A DNA stretch of 64,000 nt from Bacteroidaceae bacterium (GCA_017464815.1 JAFTYI010000025.1:1-64000); one strand, 5' to 3'. Counted from the first letter of the stretch, positions 44,069 through 53,629 are shown. Program-made: numbers and translations. Notes: a model not told the origin generated them from the sequence alone.

Positions 44069-44995
44069 TTAATCTTTCATCAGCTTGCCCTCTTTTTTCA
44101 ATTGATTAACAACTGCGTCCAGCAATCCGTTGATGAAGCCGGGGCTCTTGGGAGTGCTGTAGAGCTTGGCAATCTCGAGGTATTCGTTGATGGAGACGCT
44201 GATGGGGATGTTGGGGAACGAGGTGATTTCGGCCAGGGCAATCTGGATGATGAGGCTGTCCATGAAGGTGAGGCGGTTCAAGTCCCAGTTGCGTGCGTTT
44301 TCGCCCACCAGATGCAGGTAGTAGTCGGCATTGAGGATGGCACGGCGGAAGAGGCGGCGTGCAAAGTCGCGGTCCTCCTCGTCCTTGAACTCGGGCAGCA
44401 ACTCTTGCTTGGCTCCGTTCTTCTCGTCGAAGCGCTTGATGGTCTTCAGCACGAAGGTGTCCACAATCTCCTTGTCGTCGTTCCAATAGAGACTCTGTTC
44501 CTCAAGCAGGGCGTCCAGCTCGTCGTTGTTGAAGACAAAGGTCTTGTAGAGCTTGCGCCACAACTCGCGGTCTTCGGCATAGCTGCTGGTTTCGGCGGCC
44601 ATGTATTCTTTGTAGATGTTGCTTTCGATGATTTTGTTGTAAAAGGCTTTGATGAAGTCCTCTTCGTTGATCCACGTCTTCTTCTGTGTCTCCACGAAAT
44701 CGTTGAGTTGCTTGTTCACCTCCAATTGGGCGGCAAAGCGGTTTTCCACGAACTTCATGTTCGGCATCAGCTCCTCCTTCGTCGGGCGCAGTTTGGCCTT
44801 GCCCATCTCGATACGCTTGGTGGCATATTGGGTGGTGGCGACGATGAGTAATAGGAGGTAGTTATAAAGGTCATAGGCTTTTGACAAGCTGAAAAATAAC
44901 TCTTTCTCTGCGGTATCCAAGTTTTTTCCTCCGTTCTGGTAATAGGCGTAGATGATTTGCACTATTTTCAAACGAATAAGAACTCTGTTAATCAT
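44069..44995 (-). CDS. nusB: Transcription antitermination factor NusB (long Bacteroidetes form)
   Basis: 308 aa, about twice the size of E. coli NusB. The C-terminal 130 residues hold the NusB fold (DFARRLFRRAI, LNRLTFMDSLIIQIALAEI, SINEYLEIAKLYSTPKSPGF). The N-terminal half is an extra helical extension typical of the phylum. NusB acts with NusE on rRNA antitermination. First gene of the nusB-yajC-YbbR-coaE-DUF5606 operon. Confidence 0.9.
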   Translation of the reverse strand: MINRVLIRLKIVQIIYAYYQNGGKNLDTAEKELFFSLSKAYDLYNYLLLLIVATTQYATKRIEMGKAKLRPTKEELMPNMKFVENRFAAQLEVNKQLNDFVETQKKTWINEEDFIKAFYNKIIESNIYKEYMAAETSSYAEDRELWRKLYKTFVFNNDELDALLEEQSLYWNDDKEIVDTFVLKTIKRFDEKNGAKQELLPEFKDEEDRDFARRLFRRAILNADYYLHLVGENARNWDLNRLTFMDSLIIQIALAEITSFPNIPISVSINEYLEIAKLYSTPKSPGFINGLLDAVVNQLKKEGKLMKD

Positions 44996-45247
44996 AATGT
45001 ATATATCCTAAATTAAAATGATGATGTCGGTTTGTTCAATTGAGTTGCAAAAGTAAATATTAATATTGACTCGGCAAACAACTCTCCGCTTTTTTTGTGA
45101 GAAAAAGGCGCTTTTCGTGGAAAAAAACACCATTTTCTCTCAAATATCAGGCGTCGGATGAATTTTTCTCCCCTTTTTCTTTGCTCTTCCAAATAAAATA
45201 GGCAATTTTGAAGCCGATTTTTGAATTAAAGACAAAAAAGATGCCTT

Positions 45248-45637
45248 ATGGAAGATTTGAAGAAAAAGAATGTAACAATGGAGGGAGGAGATAAGGACAT
45301 CATCTTCTCAAAAGCTATCAAGGCGGGCAAGCGCATCTATTACTTGGATGTGAAGAAGAGCCGCAACGATGAGATGTATCTGGCCATCACCGAGAGCAAG
45401 AAGGTGTATGCCGGGATTGGTGAAAATGCGCAGGCGAACTTCGAGAAGCATAAGATTTTCCTCTATCGCGAGGACTTTGAGAAGTTTGTGAACGGGTTGA
45501 ACGAGGCCGTGCAATACATCGTGGATGCACAAGGCCCATGTGTGCCGCGCACTGTTTATCGCGATGCGGCGGACACCACTCGGGAGGTGGATGAAGCGCC
45601 CACTGAGGAGCCGATAAAGATAGATATTGATTTTTAA
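45248..45637 (+). CDS. DUF3276 PUR-alpha-like nucleic-acid-binding protein
   Basis: 129 aa. Central PUR repeat (about 18-95): KAIKAGKRIYYLDVKKS and LAITESKKVY, then KHKIFLYREDFEKFVNGL. Related Bacteroidetes and spirochete proteins bind single-stranded DNA or RNA. The C-terminal tail is acidic and disordered. Monocistronic, divergent from nusB. Confidence 0.88.
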   Translation: MEDLKKKNVTMEGGDKDIIFSKAIKAGKRIYYLDVKKSRNDEMYLAITESKKVYAGIGENAQANFEKHKIFLYREDFEKFVNGLNEAVQYIVDAQGPCVPRTVYRDAADTTREVDEAPTEEPIKIDIDF

Positions 45638-45649
45638 TTCGGATAAAGC

Positions 45650-45680
45650 TTTGACAATCCAAAAATAAGTGCTACCTTTG
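45650..45680 (+). promoter_or_regulatory. rplY promoter
   Basis: TTTG (45650-45653) and TACCTTTG (45673-45680), spacer 19 bp. A leader of about 97 nt follows, with a possible stem in GGTGCAAGGCACC. Confidence 0.75.
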
Positions 45681-45784
45681 CGCCCGCTTTTGAAGCATCG
45701 TAGGGTGCAAGGCACCTCGTGTGATGGTGAATTAAGCAGAGATTGATAACTTAATTTAGAGTAACACAATTAATTAAAAGAACA

Positions 45785-46378
45785 ATGAAGAGCATTGAAA
45801 TCAAAGGTACTGCGAGACCTGTAGTTGGCAAGAAGTCAACTCGCGAAATCCGCAAGGCTGACAGCATCCCCGCTGTATTGTATGGTGTTGAACGTGGCGA
45901 AAACAACCTGCCCGTTGCTACTCACTTCACCGTGACTAACGACGAAGTTCGCAACCTCATCTATTCTCCCCACATCTACTCAGTAGACCTCGTTATCGAC
46001 GGCAAGGCTTGCAAGGCTGTGTTGAAGGATATCCAGTTCCACCCCGTGACTGACCGCATCCTCCACATCGACTTCTATCAGATTACAGCTGAGAAGCCCA
46101 TCGTTATGGAAGTGCCCGTTGCCCTCGAAGGTTTGGCAGAAGGTGTGCGTGCCGGTGGTAAGCTGCAGTTGCAGACTCGCAAGCTGAAGGTTCGCGCCAC
46201 TTACGACAAGATTCCCGAGAAGCTGGTTGTTGACGTTACTTCTCTCGGCCTTGGCAAGACTATCAAGGTGGGCGAGTTGAACTACGAAGGCCTTGAGCTG
46301 GTTAACTCTAAGGAGGTTGTGGTTTGCGCCGTTCAGTTGACTCGTGCCGCTCGTGGTGCAAGAGCTCAGCAAGGATAA
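45785..46378 (+). CDS. rplY: Ribosomal protein L25/Ctc
   Basis: 197-aa Ctc-type L25 binding 5S rRNA. The N-terminal L25 domain (MKSIEIKGTARPVVGKKST onward) is followed by the TL5 beta domain with HIDFYQ and GGKLQLQTRKLKVRA. Strong codon bias. Neighbour of pth, as in many bacteria. Confidence 0.95.
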   Translation: MKSIEIKGTARPVVGKKSTREIRKADSIPAVLYGVERGENNLPVATHFTVTNDEVRNLIYSPHIYSVDLVIDGKACKAVLKDIQFHPVTDRILHIDFYQITAEKPIVMEVPVALEGLAEGVRAGGKLQLQTRKLKVRATYDKIPEKLVVDVTSLGLGKTIKVGELNYEGLELVNSKEVVVCAVQLTRAARGARAQQG

Positions 46379-46413
46379 GACTCTCATTTTTGAGACTTAA
46401 TAATTAAAGAATG

Positions 46414-46460
46414 AAAGAATGAAAGTTGCTTTTGGCACTCATCCTTTCATTCTTTTTTTC
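46414..46460 (+). terminator. Terminator after rplY
   Basis: AAAGAATGAAAG (46414-46425) pairs with CTTTCATTCTTT (46444-46455), followed by TTTTC. An AT-rich related repeat continues to 46486. Confidence 0.75.
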
Positions 46461-46492
46461 ATTTTTCACTCTTTAATTCTTTCATTGTAACA

Positions 46493-47056
46493 GTGAAGTA
46501 CTTGATTGTCGGGTTGGGTAACATCGGCGACGAATATCGCGATACCCGCCATAACATAGGATTCAACGTGGTGGACGCCTTGGCCAAGGATGCCGGTGTG
46601 TCGTTTGCCGACCGTCGCTATGGTTTCGTGGCCAACATGTCCATCAAGGGCCGCCAGCTGGTGCTGCTCAAGCCATCCACCTACATGAACCTCAGCGGCA
46701 ATGCCGTGCGCTACTGGATGCAGCAGGAGAAGATTCCCTTGGAGAATGTGCTGATTGTGGTCGACGACCTTGCTCTCCCCTTCGGTGCCCTGCGCCTGAA
46801 GCCCAAAGGGAGCGATGCCGGACACAACGGATTGAAGCACATAGCCGCCACGCTGGGCACTCAGGAGTATGCCCGCCTGCGCTTCGGCATTGGCAACGAC
46901 TTCCCCCGAGGACGTCAGATTGACTTTGTGCTCGGCCACTTCTCCGACGAGGACATGAAGACGATGCCCGAGCGTGTGGCCGTAGCCGTGGATATCATCA
47001 AGAGCTTCTGCCTCGCCGGCATGGCCATCACGATGAATCAGTTCAATAAGAAGTAA
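46493..47056 (+). CDS. pth: Peptidyl-tRNA hydrolase
   Basis: Releases tRNA from stalled peptidyl-tRNA. Catalytic His in DTRHNIGF (about 20-24), Asn in [16 protein letters not shown] and [11 protein letters not shown] are all present. GTG 46493 is the start ([11 protein letters not shown] follows). 187 aa; 6 bp from the next gene. Confidence 0.95.
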   Translation: MKYLIVGLGNIGDEYRDTRHNIGFNVVDALAKDAGVSFADRRYGFVANMSIKGRQLVLLKPSTYMNLSGNAVRYWMQQEKIPLENVLIVVDDLALPFGALRLKPKGSDAGHNGLKHIAATLGTQEYARLRFGIGNDFPRGRQIDFVLGHFSDEDMKTMPERVAVAVDIIKSFCLAGMAITMNQFNKK

Positions 47057-47062
47057 AACACC

Positions 47063-47503
47063 ATGTCCAAGATAGAAGCCCGCATAGACAAATGGCTATG
47101 GGCCGTGCGTGTGTTCAAGACCCGCACCATAGCCGCCGAGGCCTGCAAGAAAGGCCGTGTGACGATGGCCGGTGCGCAGGTGAAACCTTCGCGTGTTGTC
47201 CGCCCAGGTGATGTGGTGGAGGTGCGCAAGCCGCCCGTCACCTACTCCTTCAAGGTGTTGCAAGCCATTGAGAACCGCGTAGGTGCCAAGCTGGTGCCTG
47301 AGGTGATGGAGAATGTCACTCCCGCCGACCAATATGAATTGCTGGAGATGAACCGCATCAGCGGCTTTGTTGACCGCGCCCGAGGCACTGGCCGCCCCAC
47401 CAAGAAGGACCGCCGCGCCATGGATGAGTTTGTGGCTCCTGCCTTTGAGGCCGACTTCGACTTCGATTGGGAGGACGATGATGAAGACGACGATGAGGAG
47501 TGA
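47063..47503 (+). CDS. S4-domain RNA-binding protein (Hsp15/RqcP-like)
   Basis: 146 aa. The S4 domain starts at residue 5 (ARIDKWLWAVRVFKTRTIAA, VKPSRVVRPGD) and is followed by a short linker and an acidic tail (DDDEDDDEE). Relatives recycle 50S subunits carrying peptidyl-tRNA, which suits the neighbouring pth. Exact role unproven. Confidence 0.85.
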   Translation: MSKIEARIDKWLWAVRVFKTRTIAAEACKKGRVTMAGAQVKPSRVVRPGDVVEVRKPPVTYSFKVLQAIENRVGAKLVPEVMENVTPADQYELLEMNRISGFVDRARGTGRPTKKDRRAMDEFVAPAFEADFDFDWEDDDEDDDEE

Positions 47504-47589
47504 GTAGGGCTTTTGCCTCTGCTCAGAATGATAGGGAATCCCCCTCTGCTTGATGGCTTTCAGGCGGAGGGGGATTCTTGGGTATAGGG

Positions 47590-47745
47590 TATAGGGGGGA
47601 GGGGTGGATTGGTGGCTATGGTGGCTATAGTGGCTATAGTGGCTATAGTGGCTATAGTGGCTATAGTGGCTATAGTGACTATGGTGACTATAGTTCCTAT
47701 GGTTCCTATAGTGGCTATAGTTCTTATAGTTTCTATAGGGGGGAT
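47590..47745. repeat. GGCTATAGT minisatellite downstream of the AmpG-like gene
   Basis: At least twelve 9-bp units of the form GGCTATAGT / CCTATAGTT / ACTATGGTG run up to the stop codon of the transporter gene. Read on the minus strand in one frame they encode Thr-Ile-Ala/Gly repeats, very like a repeat found inside the SpoIID gene 1.6 kb away. Region is otherwise non-coding. Confidence 0.8.
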
Positions 47746-49145
47746 TAGGCTTCTTTGCCGAAGGAGGCGGGCAGTTGCTTGCGGATGACCAGTGCGGCGA
47801 TGATGCCGGGCAGGGTGCAGAGGCAGACGAAGATGAAGAAGTTGGTGTAGCCCAGCCAGTCGCTCATGTAGCCGGCAATCATGCCGGGCAGGCTCATGCC
47901 GGCGGCCATGAGGCCGGTGGCAAGGGCGTAGTGGGCCGTCTTGTAGGGGCCTTGGGCGAAGTGGATGAGGTAGAGCATGTAGGCGGCGAAGCCGATGCCG
48001 TAGCCGAACTGTTCGATGGCGACGAAGGTGCCTACGACCCACAGGTCGGTCCACTGTGCCCATGCCAACAGGACGTAGAGGAGGTCGGGCACATTGATGG
48101 CCAGTGCCATGGGCAGAATCCAGTACTTCAGTCCCTTGCGGCTCACCATGATGCCGGCCACGATGCCGCCCAGCAGGAGGGCGATGACGCCCAGGGTGCC
48201 ATAGATGCCGCCCACGGTGGTGGTGCTCAGTCCCAGTCCTCCCTTTTCGGGCGAGGCAAGGACGAAGAGGGGGGCTATCTTGCCCAGTTGTGACTCGCCC
48301 AACCGGTAGGTGAGGATGAAGAAGAGTGCCGTGCCTATGTGGGGCTTGCGGAAGAAGGTGACTGCGGTGTCGAGCAGGTTGCGCATCAGTTGCTTGGCAC
48401 TGGCTGCCTCCGCTTGCCCGTTGCTTGTTTCCGCTTGCTTGATTCCGGCCTCTGCTTGCCCGTTGCTTGTTTCCGCTTGCTTGCTTCCGGCTTCAGTTTG
48501 CCCGTGGCTTGTCTCTCTTGGGTTGCCTTGTTCCACCTTCGGCATGGCGAATGAGTGGTAGAGGAAGAGGCCGATGAAGATGGCGCACAGCAGGTAGAAC
48601 ACCAGTGCCCAGGCCAGTGCCACGTTGCCCTTGATGGAGGGGATGAGGTGTCCGTCGGCCAGGAGGCCGGCCAGCATCACCAGCACGCCTTGGCCGAAGA
48701 TGCTGCCACAGCGGTAGAAGGTGTTGCGCAGGCCCACGAAGAACGACTGGTCTTTGCTCGACAGGGCCAGCATGTAGTAGCCGTCGGCGGCGATGTCGTG
48801 GGTGGCGCTGGCAAAGGCCATGAGGGCGAAGCAGGCCATGGTGGCTTGCACAAAGAAGCTGGTGGGCAGGAAGAAGGCGATGCAGGCAAAGGCGGCGGCC
48901 ATGAGGCCTTGCATGGCGAGCACCCAGAAGCGCTTGGTGCGCAGCAGGTCGATGAAGGGGCTCCACAGGGGCTTGATGATCCACGGTGTGCCCAGCCAGC
49001 TGGTGTAGAGGGCCACTTCCTTGTCGCTGAGTCCCATGTTCTGGTACATGATGACGGCCAGGGACATCACTGCGAAGTAGGGCAGTCCCTCGGCGAAGTA
49101 GAGGGTGGGAATCCATGCCCACGGGGAACGGGTAGTGGGTTTCAT
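47745..49145 (-). CDS. AmpG-like major facilitator (muropeptide permease candidate)
   Basis: 466 aa, about twelve membrane helices. N-terminal WIPTLYFAEGLPYFAVMSLA and SWLGTPWIIKPLWSPFID match AmpG-type permeases, which import anhydromuropeptides for cell-wall recycling. The central cytoplasmic loop contains a 14-residue tandem repeat (ETSNGQAEAGIKQA, nearly three copies), not part of the family fold. Its start overlaps the SpoIID stop (ATGA), so the two are coupled; this favours a peptidoglycan role. Confidence 0.83.
   Translation of the reverse strand: MKPTTRSPWAWIPTLYFAEGLPYFAVMSLAVIMYQNMGLSDKEVALYTSWLGTPWIIKPLWSPFIDLLRTKRFWVLAMQGLMAAAFACIAFFLPTSFFVQATMACFALMAFASATHDIAADGYYMLALSSKDQSFFVGLRNTFYRCGSIFGQGVLVMLAGLLADGHLIPSIKGNVALAWALVFYLLCAIFIGLFLYHSFAMPKVEQGNPRETSHGQTEAGSKQAETSNGQAEAGIKQAETSNGQAEAASAKQLMRNLLDTAVTFFRKPHIGTALFFILTYRLGESQLGKIAPLFVLASPEKGGLGLSTTTVGGIYGTLGVIALLLGGIVAGIMVSRKGLKYWILPMALAINVPDLLYVLLAWAQWTDLWVVGTFVAIEQFGYGIGFAAYMLYLIHFAQGPYKTAHYALATGLMAAGMSLPGMIAGYMSDWLGYTNFFIFVCLCTLPGIIAALVIRKQLPASFGKEA
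48409..48522 (-). repeat. In-frame 42-bp minisatellite within the transporter gene
   Basis: Two full 42-bp units (48409-48450, 48451-48492) and a 30-bp partial unit. The length keeps the reading frame and falls in the cytosolic loop between the two halves of the transporter, where size changes are tolerable. Confidence 0.85.
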
Positions 49146-50554
49146 TCGTACACCTCCTTTATCTCGGCTCCTTGGAAGTAGTGGAGCAGTATCTGGTCAT
49201 ACTTGTAGCCGCGCTCGCCCATGACGGCGGCGCCTATCTGGCAGAGGCCTACGCCGTGGCCCCATCCGGCGCCGGTGAGGGTGAAGGCGGTGGGGGGGAT
49301 AGTGTTTATAGTGCCTATAGGGGCTATAGTTCCTATAGTTCCTATAGGGGCTGTAGTAGCTATAGTGTCTGTAGGGGCTGTAGGGGGGTGGGGGTATTCT
49401 TTGTCGACGACGAAGGCGGAGCTGAAGAGGTGGCTTTCGGAGAGGGTGCGGCGTATCTCCAGTTCCTTGCCGATGCACATGGTGCGCTTGGTGCCCACGA
49501 TCTGGAGGCGGGTGATGCGTCCGCTCTTGCCGCGTTGCACGGGGATGAGGTCGAGTATCTGGCCATAGTCCGTCTTTGAGCGGCGGCGGATGAGGTCGGC
49601 CAACTCCTCCTGGGTGTAGCGCACTTGCCAGCGGTAGAAGTCGGTGGTCTCTTGGTCGTAGTGGTTGAGGATTTGTGCCAGGACGCGCTTGTTCTGTGTG
49701 TTGCAGAAGGCGCGTGGGGCGGAGCGTATCCATTGCTCGGCTTCGGCCTCTTGGGTGAGGTCGGGCAGGGTGGGTTTCTCTTTGTCGGGGGCAGTGTCGC
49801 GCAGGGCTTCGAGGTAGGGGAAATGCTTGTCTTCCCAGCAGGTCTCGAACTCTTCGGTGGCTCCGCCGCAGCACTTGTGGAAGCGGGCGTCGCATATCTC
49901 TCCCCCGTGCATCAACACCTGTCCGCGGGTGGCTTGCACGGCTTGCACGACGGCCTCCTTGGTGGCTTTGGTGATGCCTTGGTAGCGCTGGCAGTGGTCG
50001 TCGGCGCAGACGTCGAAGATGGTGTGGTCTTCGCGGTCGTACCAGCGGACGTACTCTGTGTCGCTCTTGGTGAGTGAGAAGAAGCCTCCCTGCTCTCCCT
50101 GGCTCTGTAGCGAGCGGCGTTTCTCCATCTGGGCATAGAGCCAGCTGCGGCTCACCACGGCGTGGGCTTTCAGGAACTCCAGGGGCGAGGTGGCCTTCAT
50201 CTCGGAGGAGATGACGCTGATGAGGTAGTCCTCGACGGGCAGCAGGTTGATGGCGGTTATCTTGCCTTCCTCGACCACCAGCTTCAGGGTGCCTTGGAAG
50301 ATTTGTGTCTCTTGCCGTTCCCAGTGGAAGTTGATGCCGATGGTCACGTTGTAGAGCGAGAACGAGGCTCCCTCTTCGGCGGGGGTGAAGGTGAGCTCCT
50401 GGTAGAGGTTGCCGCGCCAGAGGATGCCTCCTTCGGCGAAGGAGACGGTCTCTTCGCCGCGGTAGGTGCCTCCCTTGGCGGAGTAGTTCATGTTGAGGGA
50501 GAAGTTGATCTCCTGTGCGTTGACGATGCCGACGCTTATTTCGGGTCCTTTCAT
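49142..50554 (-). CDS. SpoIID/LytB-domain protein
   Basis: 470 aa. The SpoIID domain begins about residue 120 (LPVEDYLISVISSEMKA) and includes AHAVVSRSWLYAQ, a cysteine-rich CCGGATEEFETC segment and the C-terminal motif GAGWGHGVGLCQIGA. SpoIID proteins are lytic transglycosylases or amidase enhancers on denuded glycan. Just before the last motif lies an inserted low-complexity stretch of Thr-Ile-Gly/Ala-Pro units (49295-49390). No signal peptide is visible with this start, odd for a wall enzyme. Coupled to the AmpG-like gene. Confidence 0.85.
   Translation of the reverse strand: MKGPEISVGIVNAQEINFSLNMNYSAKGGTYRGEETVSFAEGGILWRGNLYQELTFTPAEEGASFSLYNVTIGINFHWERQETQIFQGTLKLVVEEGKITAINLLPVEDYLISVISSEMKATSPLEFLKAHAVVSRSWLYAQMEKRRSLQSQGEQGGFFSLTKSDTEYVRWYDREDHTIFDVCADDHCQRYQGITKATKEAVVQAVQATRGQVLMHGGEICDARFHKCCGGATEEFETCWEDKHFPYLEALRDTAPDKEKPTLPDLTQEAEAEQWIRSAPRAFCNTQNKRVLAQILNHYDQETTDFYRWQVRYTQEELADLIRRRSKTDYGQILDLIPVQRGKSGRITRLQIVGTKRTMCIGKELEIRRTLSESHLFSSAFVVDKEYPHPPTAPTDTIATTAPIGTIGTIAPIGTINTIPPTAFTLTGAGWGHGVGLCQIGAAVMGERGYKYDQILLHYFQGAEIKEVYE
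49295..49390 (-). repeat. CTATAG minisatellite inside the SpoIID gene
   Basis: Units related to CCTATAGTT, GGCTATAGT and GGCTGTAGG follow one another; the minus-strand product is an Ile-Gly-Thr/Ala-Pro repeat. Same unit family as the non-coding array at 47590-47745. Confidence 0.8.
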
Positions 50555-50566
50555 TGTGGTGTCAGT

Positions 50567-53077
50567 TTAGAAGGGTAGCTTCCCGTCGGGCATCGAGGGG
50601 AAGTCTTCGGGGTTGTCCATGTATCGTTCCATTGCTTCCTGCATCTTGTTGTTCAGGTCGTGGTCGCTGGGTGTGAGGTATTCCTCGTAGCGGCTCATGG
50701 CTGCCTTCAGGCGCTCGGCTGTGGCCTGTGCTTCGGCTTGGCTGATGCCCACTTCGGCCAGTATCTGCTTGATGACGCGTTCGTTCATGCGGTCATAGTC
50801 CTGGGGCCGTGCGATGGGGAAGAGGCCGGCCATCTCCAGGGTGGCGGGGCTGACGAGCAGTTGCTTGTCGTCGGTGCGGTAGTAGCAGTCGGGGCGGTGT
50901 TTCGAGCGGGGGATGACGTAGAGCTCGTATCCCTCGATGAACTTCTGGCACAGCACGTTCATGCGCGGTTCGGCCTCGCCCTCCACCTTTGGCAGGCTGT
51001 CGATGAGCATGCGCAGCAGGGGGTTGCTGGTGGGCAGTGGCGTGGGGCATGTGACTCTGAAGACGGGGCAGGGATAGCCGGTGAGCAGCGAGACTTGTTC
51101 GTACAGTGCGATGTACTCGTCCGGTGTGCTGGCCACCTCCTCTTCGCGGCCGTAGTAGCTGGTCAGTGGCAACCTTTCGGCCAGGCCGGCCTGCAGGTGG
51201 GCGTGGTCGGGTGCCGAGGCTCCGCAGAGGGGTCCGTTGTAGAAGGCTATGCACTCCTCCTTGCAGTTGACGACGGTGTTGATGAGGGCGTCAATCTGTG
51301 GCACCAGCTGCTGTGGCACGTGGCTGTTGGCCACGATGGTTACGTGGCCCTGCAGCACGGGGTAGGGGTTGGGCAGGGTGGTGAAGTTGCGGGTGCGTGC
51401 CGTGGGCACTTGCTCCTGTGGCCGGTTGTGGGGGCAGAGGAAGCAGGGGCGCTTCTCCACCTGTGCCAGGTCGGCCGTTGCCGACTGGATGCGGCGCGGG
51501 TTTTCGCGGATGATGAAGTGCGAGCGCATGGTCCTTTTCTGCCTGCCGGCGTAGGGGGCCAGGTCGTTGGTCACGCCGTCGGAGGGGTCTTTGGTGCGTG
51601 CCCTCAGTTCGATGGTGCGCAGGCGGTCCTTCAGCAGGTTGTTGGCATTCACGCGGGCGATGTCGAGGTTGGCGTCGGAGTTGCCTTCCCACCGGCGGCA
51701 GAGGTAGACCACGTCCCACACGCGGCCTATGCGGTAGGTGCGGCTGATGGCCAGTGCCATGGCATAGTCCTCGCCGTAGCTGATGTTGGGGATGTCCACG
51801 TCGCGTCGCAGCACGGGTGTGAAGAAGGCGCGTGGTGCGCCGGCTCCGTTGACGCGCAGGAGGTTGTTATGCCCGTTCTCCACCGTCCATTCGCGGTGGT
51901 CGATGACGCCGGGGGGCAGGGTCTCGAGGTTGAAGTCCGTCATGCGGTACGACCCGATGACCATGGCCGCTCCCTGTTCGTAGAAGGCGCTCACCATCTT
52001 GCGCAGTGTGTCGGGGCCGCTGTAGAGGTCGTCGCTGTCGAGCTGCACGGCAAAGCGTCCGCACTGCTCGTGGTGGACGGCCAGGCTCCAACAGCCGCCT
52101 ATGCCCAGGTCGTCGCGGTCGGGCGTGAGGTGCACCAGACGGTTGTCTTCGCGGGCCAGGCCCGCCAGCAGCTCGGTGGTGCCATCGGTCGAGTGGTTGT
52201 CCACCACGATGACGTTGTAGGGGAAGTCCGCCTCCTGGCTCAGGGCCGAGCGGACGGCGTCGGCGATGGTGCGCACACGGTTCTTCACGGGGATGATGAC
52301 CGATGCCTCCACGGGGAACTCCCCTTCCGCCAGGTTGGGGGTGAACAGTTCGGTGTGGGGGATGTATGCGCCCACCTCGCGCAGGTATTGGGTGAAGACC
52401 ACCTCCATCTCGCGCTGAACCTCGGCCTGTGCGGGATTGACGTAGTCGAACTGCTTCTCCCCCGAGGTGCGCCGGTCGGTGCGGTCGATGGTGTAGAGCG
52501 GCTCGCTGATGTGCACGGGCGAGGGTCGGTCCATCAGGTGGGTCGACAGTGCCAGGGCATAGATGCCGGCGTAGCGCATCTTGGCCTCGCGCCCCAGGTG
52601 CTGGGGCAGGTTGGCCGCCATGTGCAACACCTCGTGGTGCACCACCAGGAGGGCGCCCATGTCGAAGTCGCTCCTGAGGCTGCCCGGCAAGAAGTCGGTG
52701 AGGGGGTGGAGGGTGCGCTCGTCGCCGTCCTGCACGTAGTGGTCGGCATACACCAGGCCTGCCCTCGAGTCCTCGGCCACCCTCAGCATGCGCTCGATGG
52801 CCCGGTGGCCCAGCCTCAGGGGCTTGGGCGAGGTCATCACCAGCAGGTATTCGCCCCGCTGGCACTGCTCCATCAGCGACAGGTTGCCAAAGTGGCCTAC
52901 GGGGCTGAAACTGTGGAGCACCTGACACCCTTCGGGGGTGGGGGTGGAGTCGTCGGGGCGATTGGGGCAGAGCAGGAAGATGGTGCCCACCAAGGATGAT
53001 TTCCTCAGCTCTGCAATGGTGGGCAAGGCTTCGGCCCAGCAACTGAAGGGCAGGAAGCAACTTATGCGCGGGTTCAT
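50567..53077 (-). CDS. Glycosyltransferase family 2 / DUF4922 fusion protein
   Basis: 836 aa. An N-terminal GT-A-like region (1-250) precedes a GT2 domain ([27 protein letters not shown], and the metal motif LDSDDLYSG). The C-terminal 320 residues form a DUF4922 domain of the HIT/galactose-1-phosphate uridylyltransferase class, with PDHAHLQAG as the HxHxQ motif and CFLCPHNRP as a possible metal site. ATG 53077 is chosen because the promoter is at 53110-53140. It lies next to SpoIID and AmpG-like genes. It may join nucleotide-sugar formation and transfer; substrate unknown. Confidence 0.85.
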   Translation of the reverse strand: MNPRISCFLPFSCWAEALPTIAELRKSSLVGTIFLLCPNRPDDSTPTPEGCQVLHSFSPVGHFGNLSLMEQCQRGEYLLVMTSPKPLRLGHRAIERMLRVAEDSRAGLVYADHYVQDGDERTLHPLTDFLPGSLRSDFDMGALLVVHHEVLHMAANLPQHLGREAKMRYAGIYALALSTHLMDRPSPVHISEPLYTIDRTDRRTSGEKQFDYVNPAQAEVQREMEVVFTQYLREVGAYIPHTELFTPNLAEGEFPVEASVIIPVKNRVRTIADAVRSALSQEADFPYNVIVVDNHSTDGTTELLAGLAREDNRLVHLTPDRDDLGIGGCWSLAVHHEQCGRFAVQLDSDDLYSGPDTLRKMVSAFYEQGAAMVIGSYRMTDFNLETLPPGVIDHREWTVENGHNNLLRVNGAGAPRAFFTPVLRRDVDIPNISYGEDYAMALAISRTYRIGRVWDVVYLCRRWEGNSDANLDIARVNANNLLKDRLRTIELRARTKDPSDGVTNDLAPYAGRQKRTMRSHFIIRENPRRIQSATADLAQVEKRPCFLCPHNRPQEQVPTARTRNFTTLPNPYPVLQGHVTIVANSHVPQQLVPQIDALINTVVNCKEECIAFYNGPLCGASAPDHAHLQAGLAERLPLTSYYGREEEVASTPDEYIALYEQVSLLTGYPCPVFRVTCPTPLPTSNPLLRMLIDSLPKVEGEAEPRMNVLCQKFIEGYELYVIPRSKHRPDCYYRTDDKQLLVSPATLEMAGLFPIARPQDYDRMNERVIKQILAEVGISQAEAQATAERLKAAMSRYEEYLTPSDHDLNNKMQEAMERYMDNPEDFPSMPDGKLPF

Positions 53078-53109
53078 ACGTCTATACCTTATTATATAAT
53101 ATATGGGCA

Positions 53110-53140
53110 CAAAGATAGTGCAAACCGAGGGAATATCAAA
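53110..53140 (-). promoter_or_regulatory. Promoter of the GT2/DUF4922 gene (spacer-conserved type)
   Basis: TTTG (53140-53137), spacer ATATTCCCTCGGTTTGCAC, TATCTTTG (53117-53110), minus strand. The spacer is identical to that at 54246-54264 but for one base. Confidence 0.75.
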
Positions 53141-53242
53141 ACAAAAGCCGCTGTTTTTTCTTCCGAGATTCCACTCTTCCCCGCGATTCCTCCCCGGAGA
53201 TAAATAAAATGCTTGTTCGGTGTAAAAAAAAGTATTAAACTG

Positions 53243-53274
53243 TTTGCACATGTGAAAACTTCTCTGTACCTTTG
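53243..53274 (+). promoter_or_regulatory. Promoter of the HU-HIG gene
   Basis: TTTG (53243-53246) and TACCTTTG (53267-53274), spacer 20 bp. Start of transcription is about 350 bp before the coding start, leaving a long leader. Confidence 0.75.
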
Positions 53275-53281
53275 CAACCAA

Positions 53282-53629
53282 GAATAGGGAGAGACCCGAA
53301 GAGTCCCACGGGACAAGGAAGTATCAAACCCCATTTCCTCGGGCACGTGAGCCCGGGATGAGTTGAAAATCAGGGAAGTATCATTTCCGAGTGTAACAAT
53401 TTGAAGGTGTCGGAAGAGACCTTGGGAAGTCTGCCGAAATGACATCAAGATGTCATGGGTTGCGGGAACTTGATGTCGTCGAGTGTGGGAACTTGATGTC
53501 GTCAGTCGAGGGAACTTGATGTCGTCGAGGGTGACATCTTGATGTCTCGAAGACCCCCTTGAAGAAGCTGCATGAGGAGTGTTCTTTATAGATTGTTTTG
53601 TTTAACTAATTTAATTGTTTTTAATTGTT
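53282..53629 (+). other. Long repeat-bearing leader of the HU-HIG gene
   Basis: About 350 nt without a gene. AAGGAAGTATCA-type words recur (53317, 53374). From about 53463 GGGAACTTGATGTCGTC occurs three times with a 23-24 bp period, and a fourth diverged unit reads GACATCTTGATGTC. An inverted pair GACATCAAGATGTC (53440-53453) / GACATCTTGATGTC (about 53534-53547) also exists. Likely a structured 5' UTR; no known riboswitch recognised. Confidence 0.55.

Noticed and set aside
50660..52999. 779-codon open frame antisense to the GT2/DUF4922 gene
   Set aside because: Same codon-mirror effect; composition is Gly/Val/His-rich without motifs, and no promoter or start supports it.
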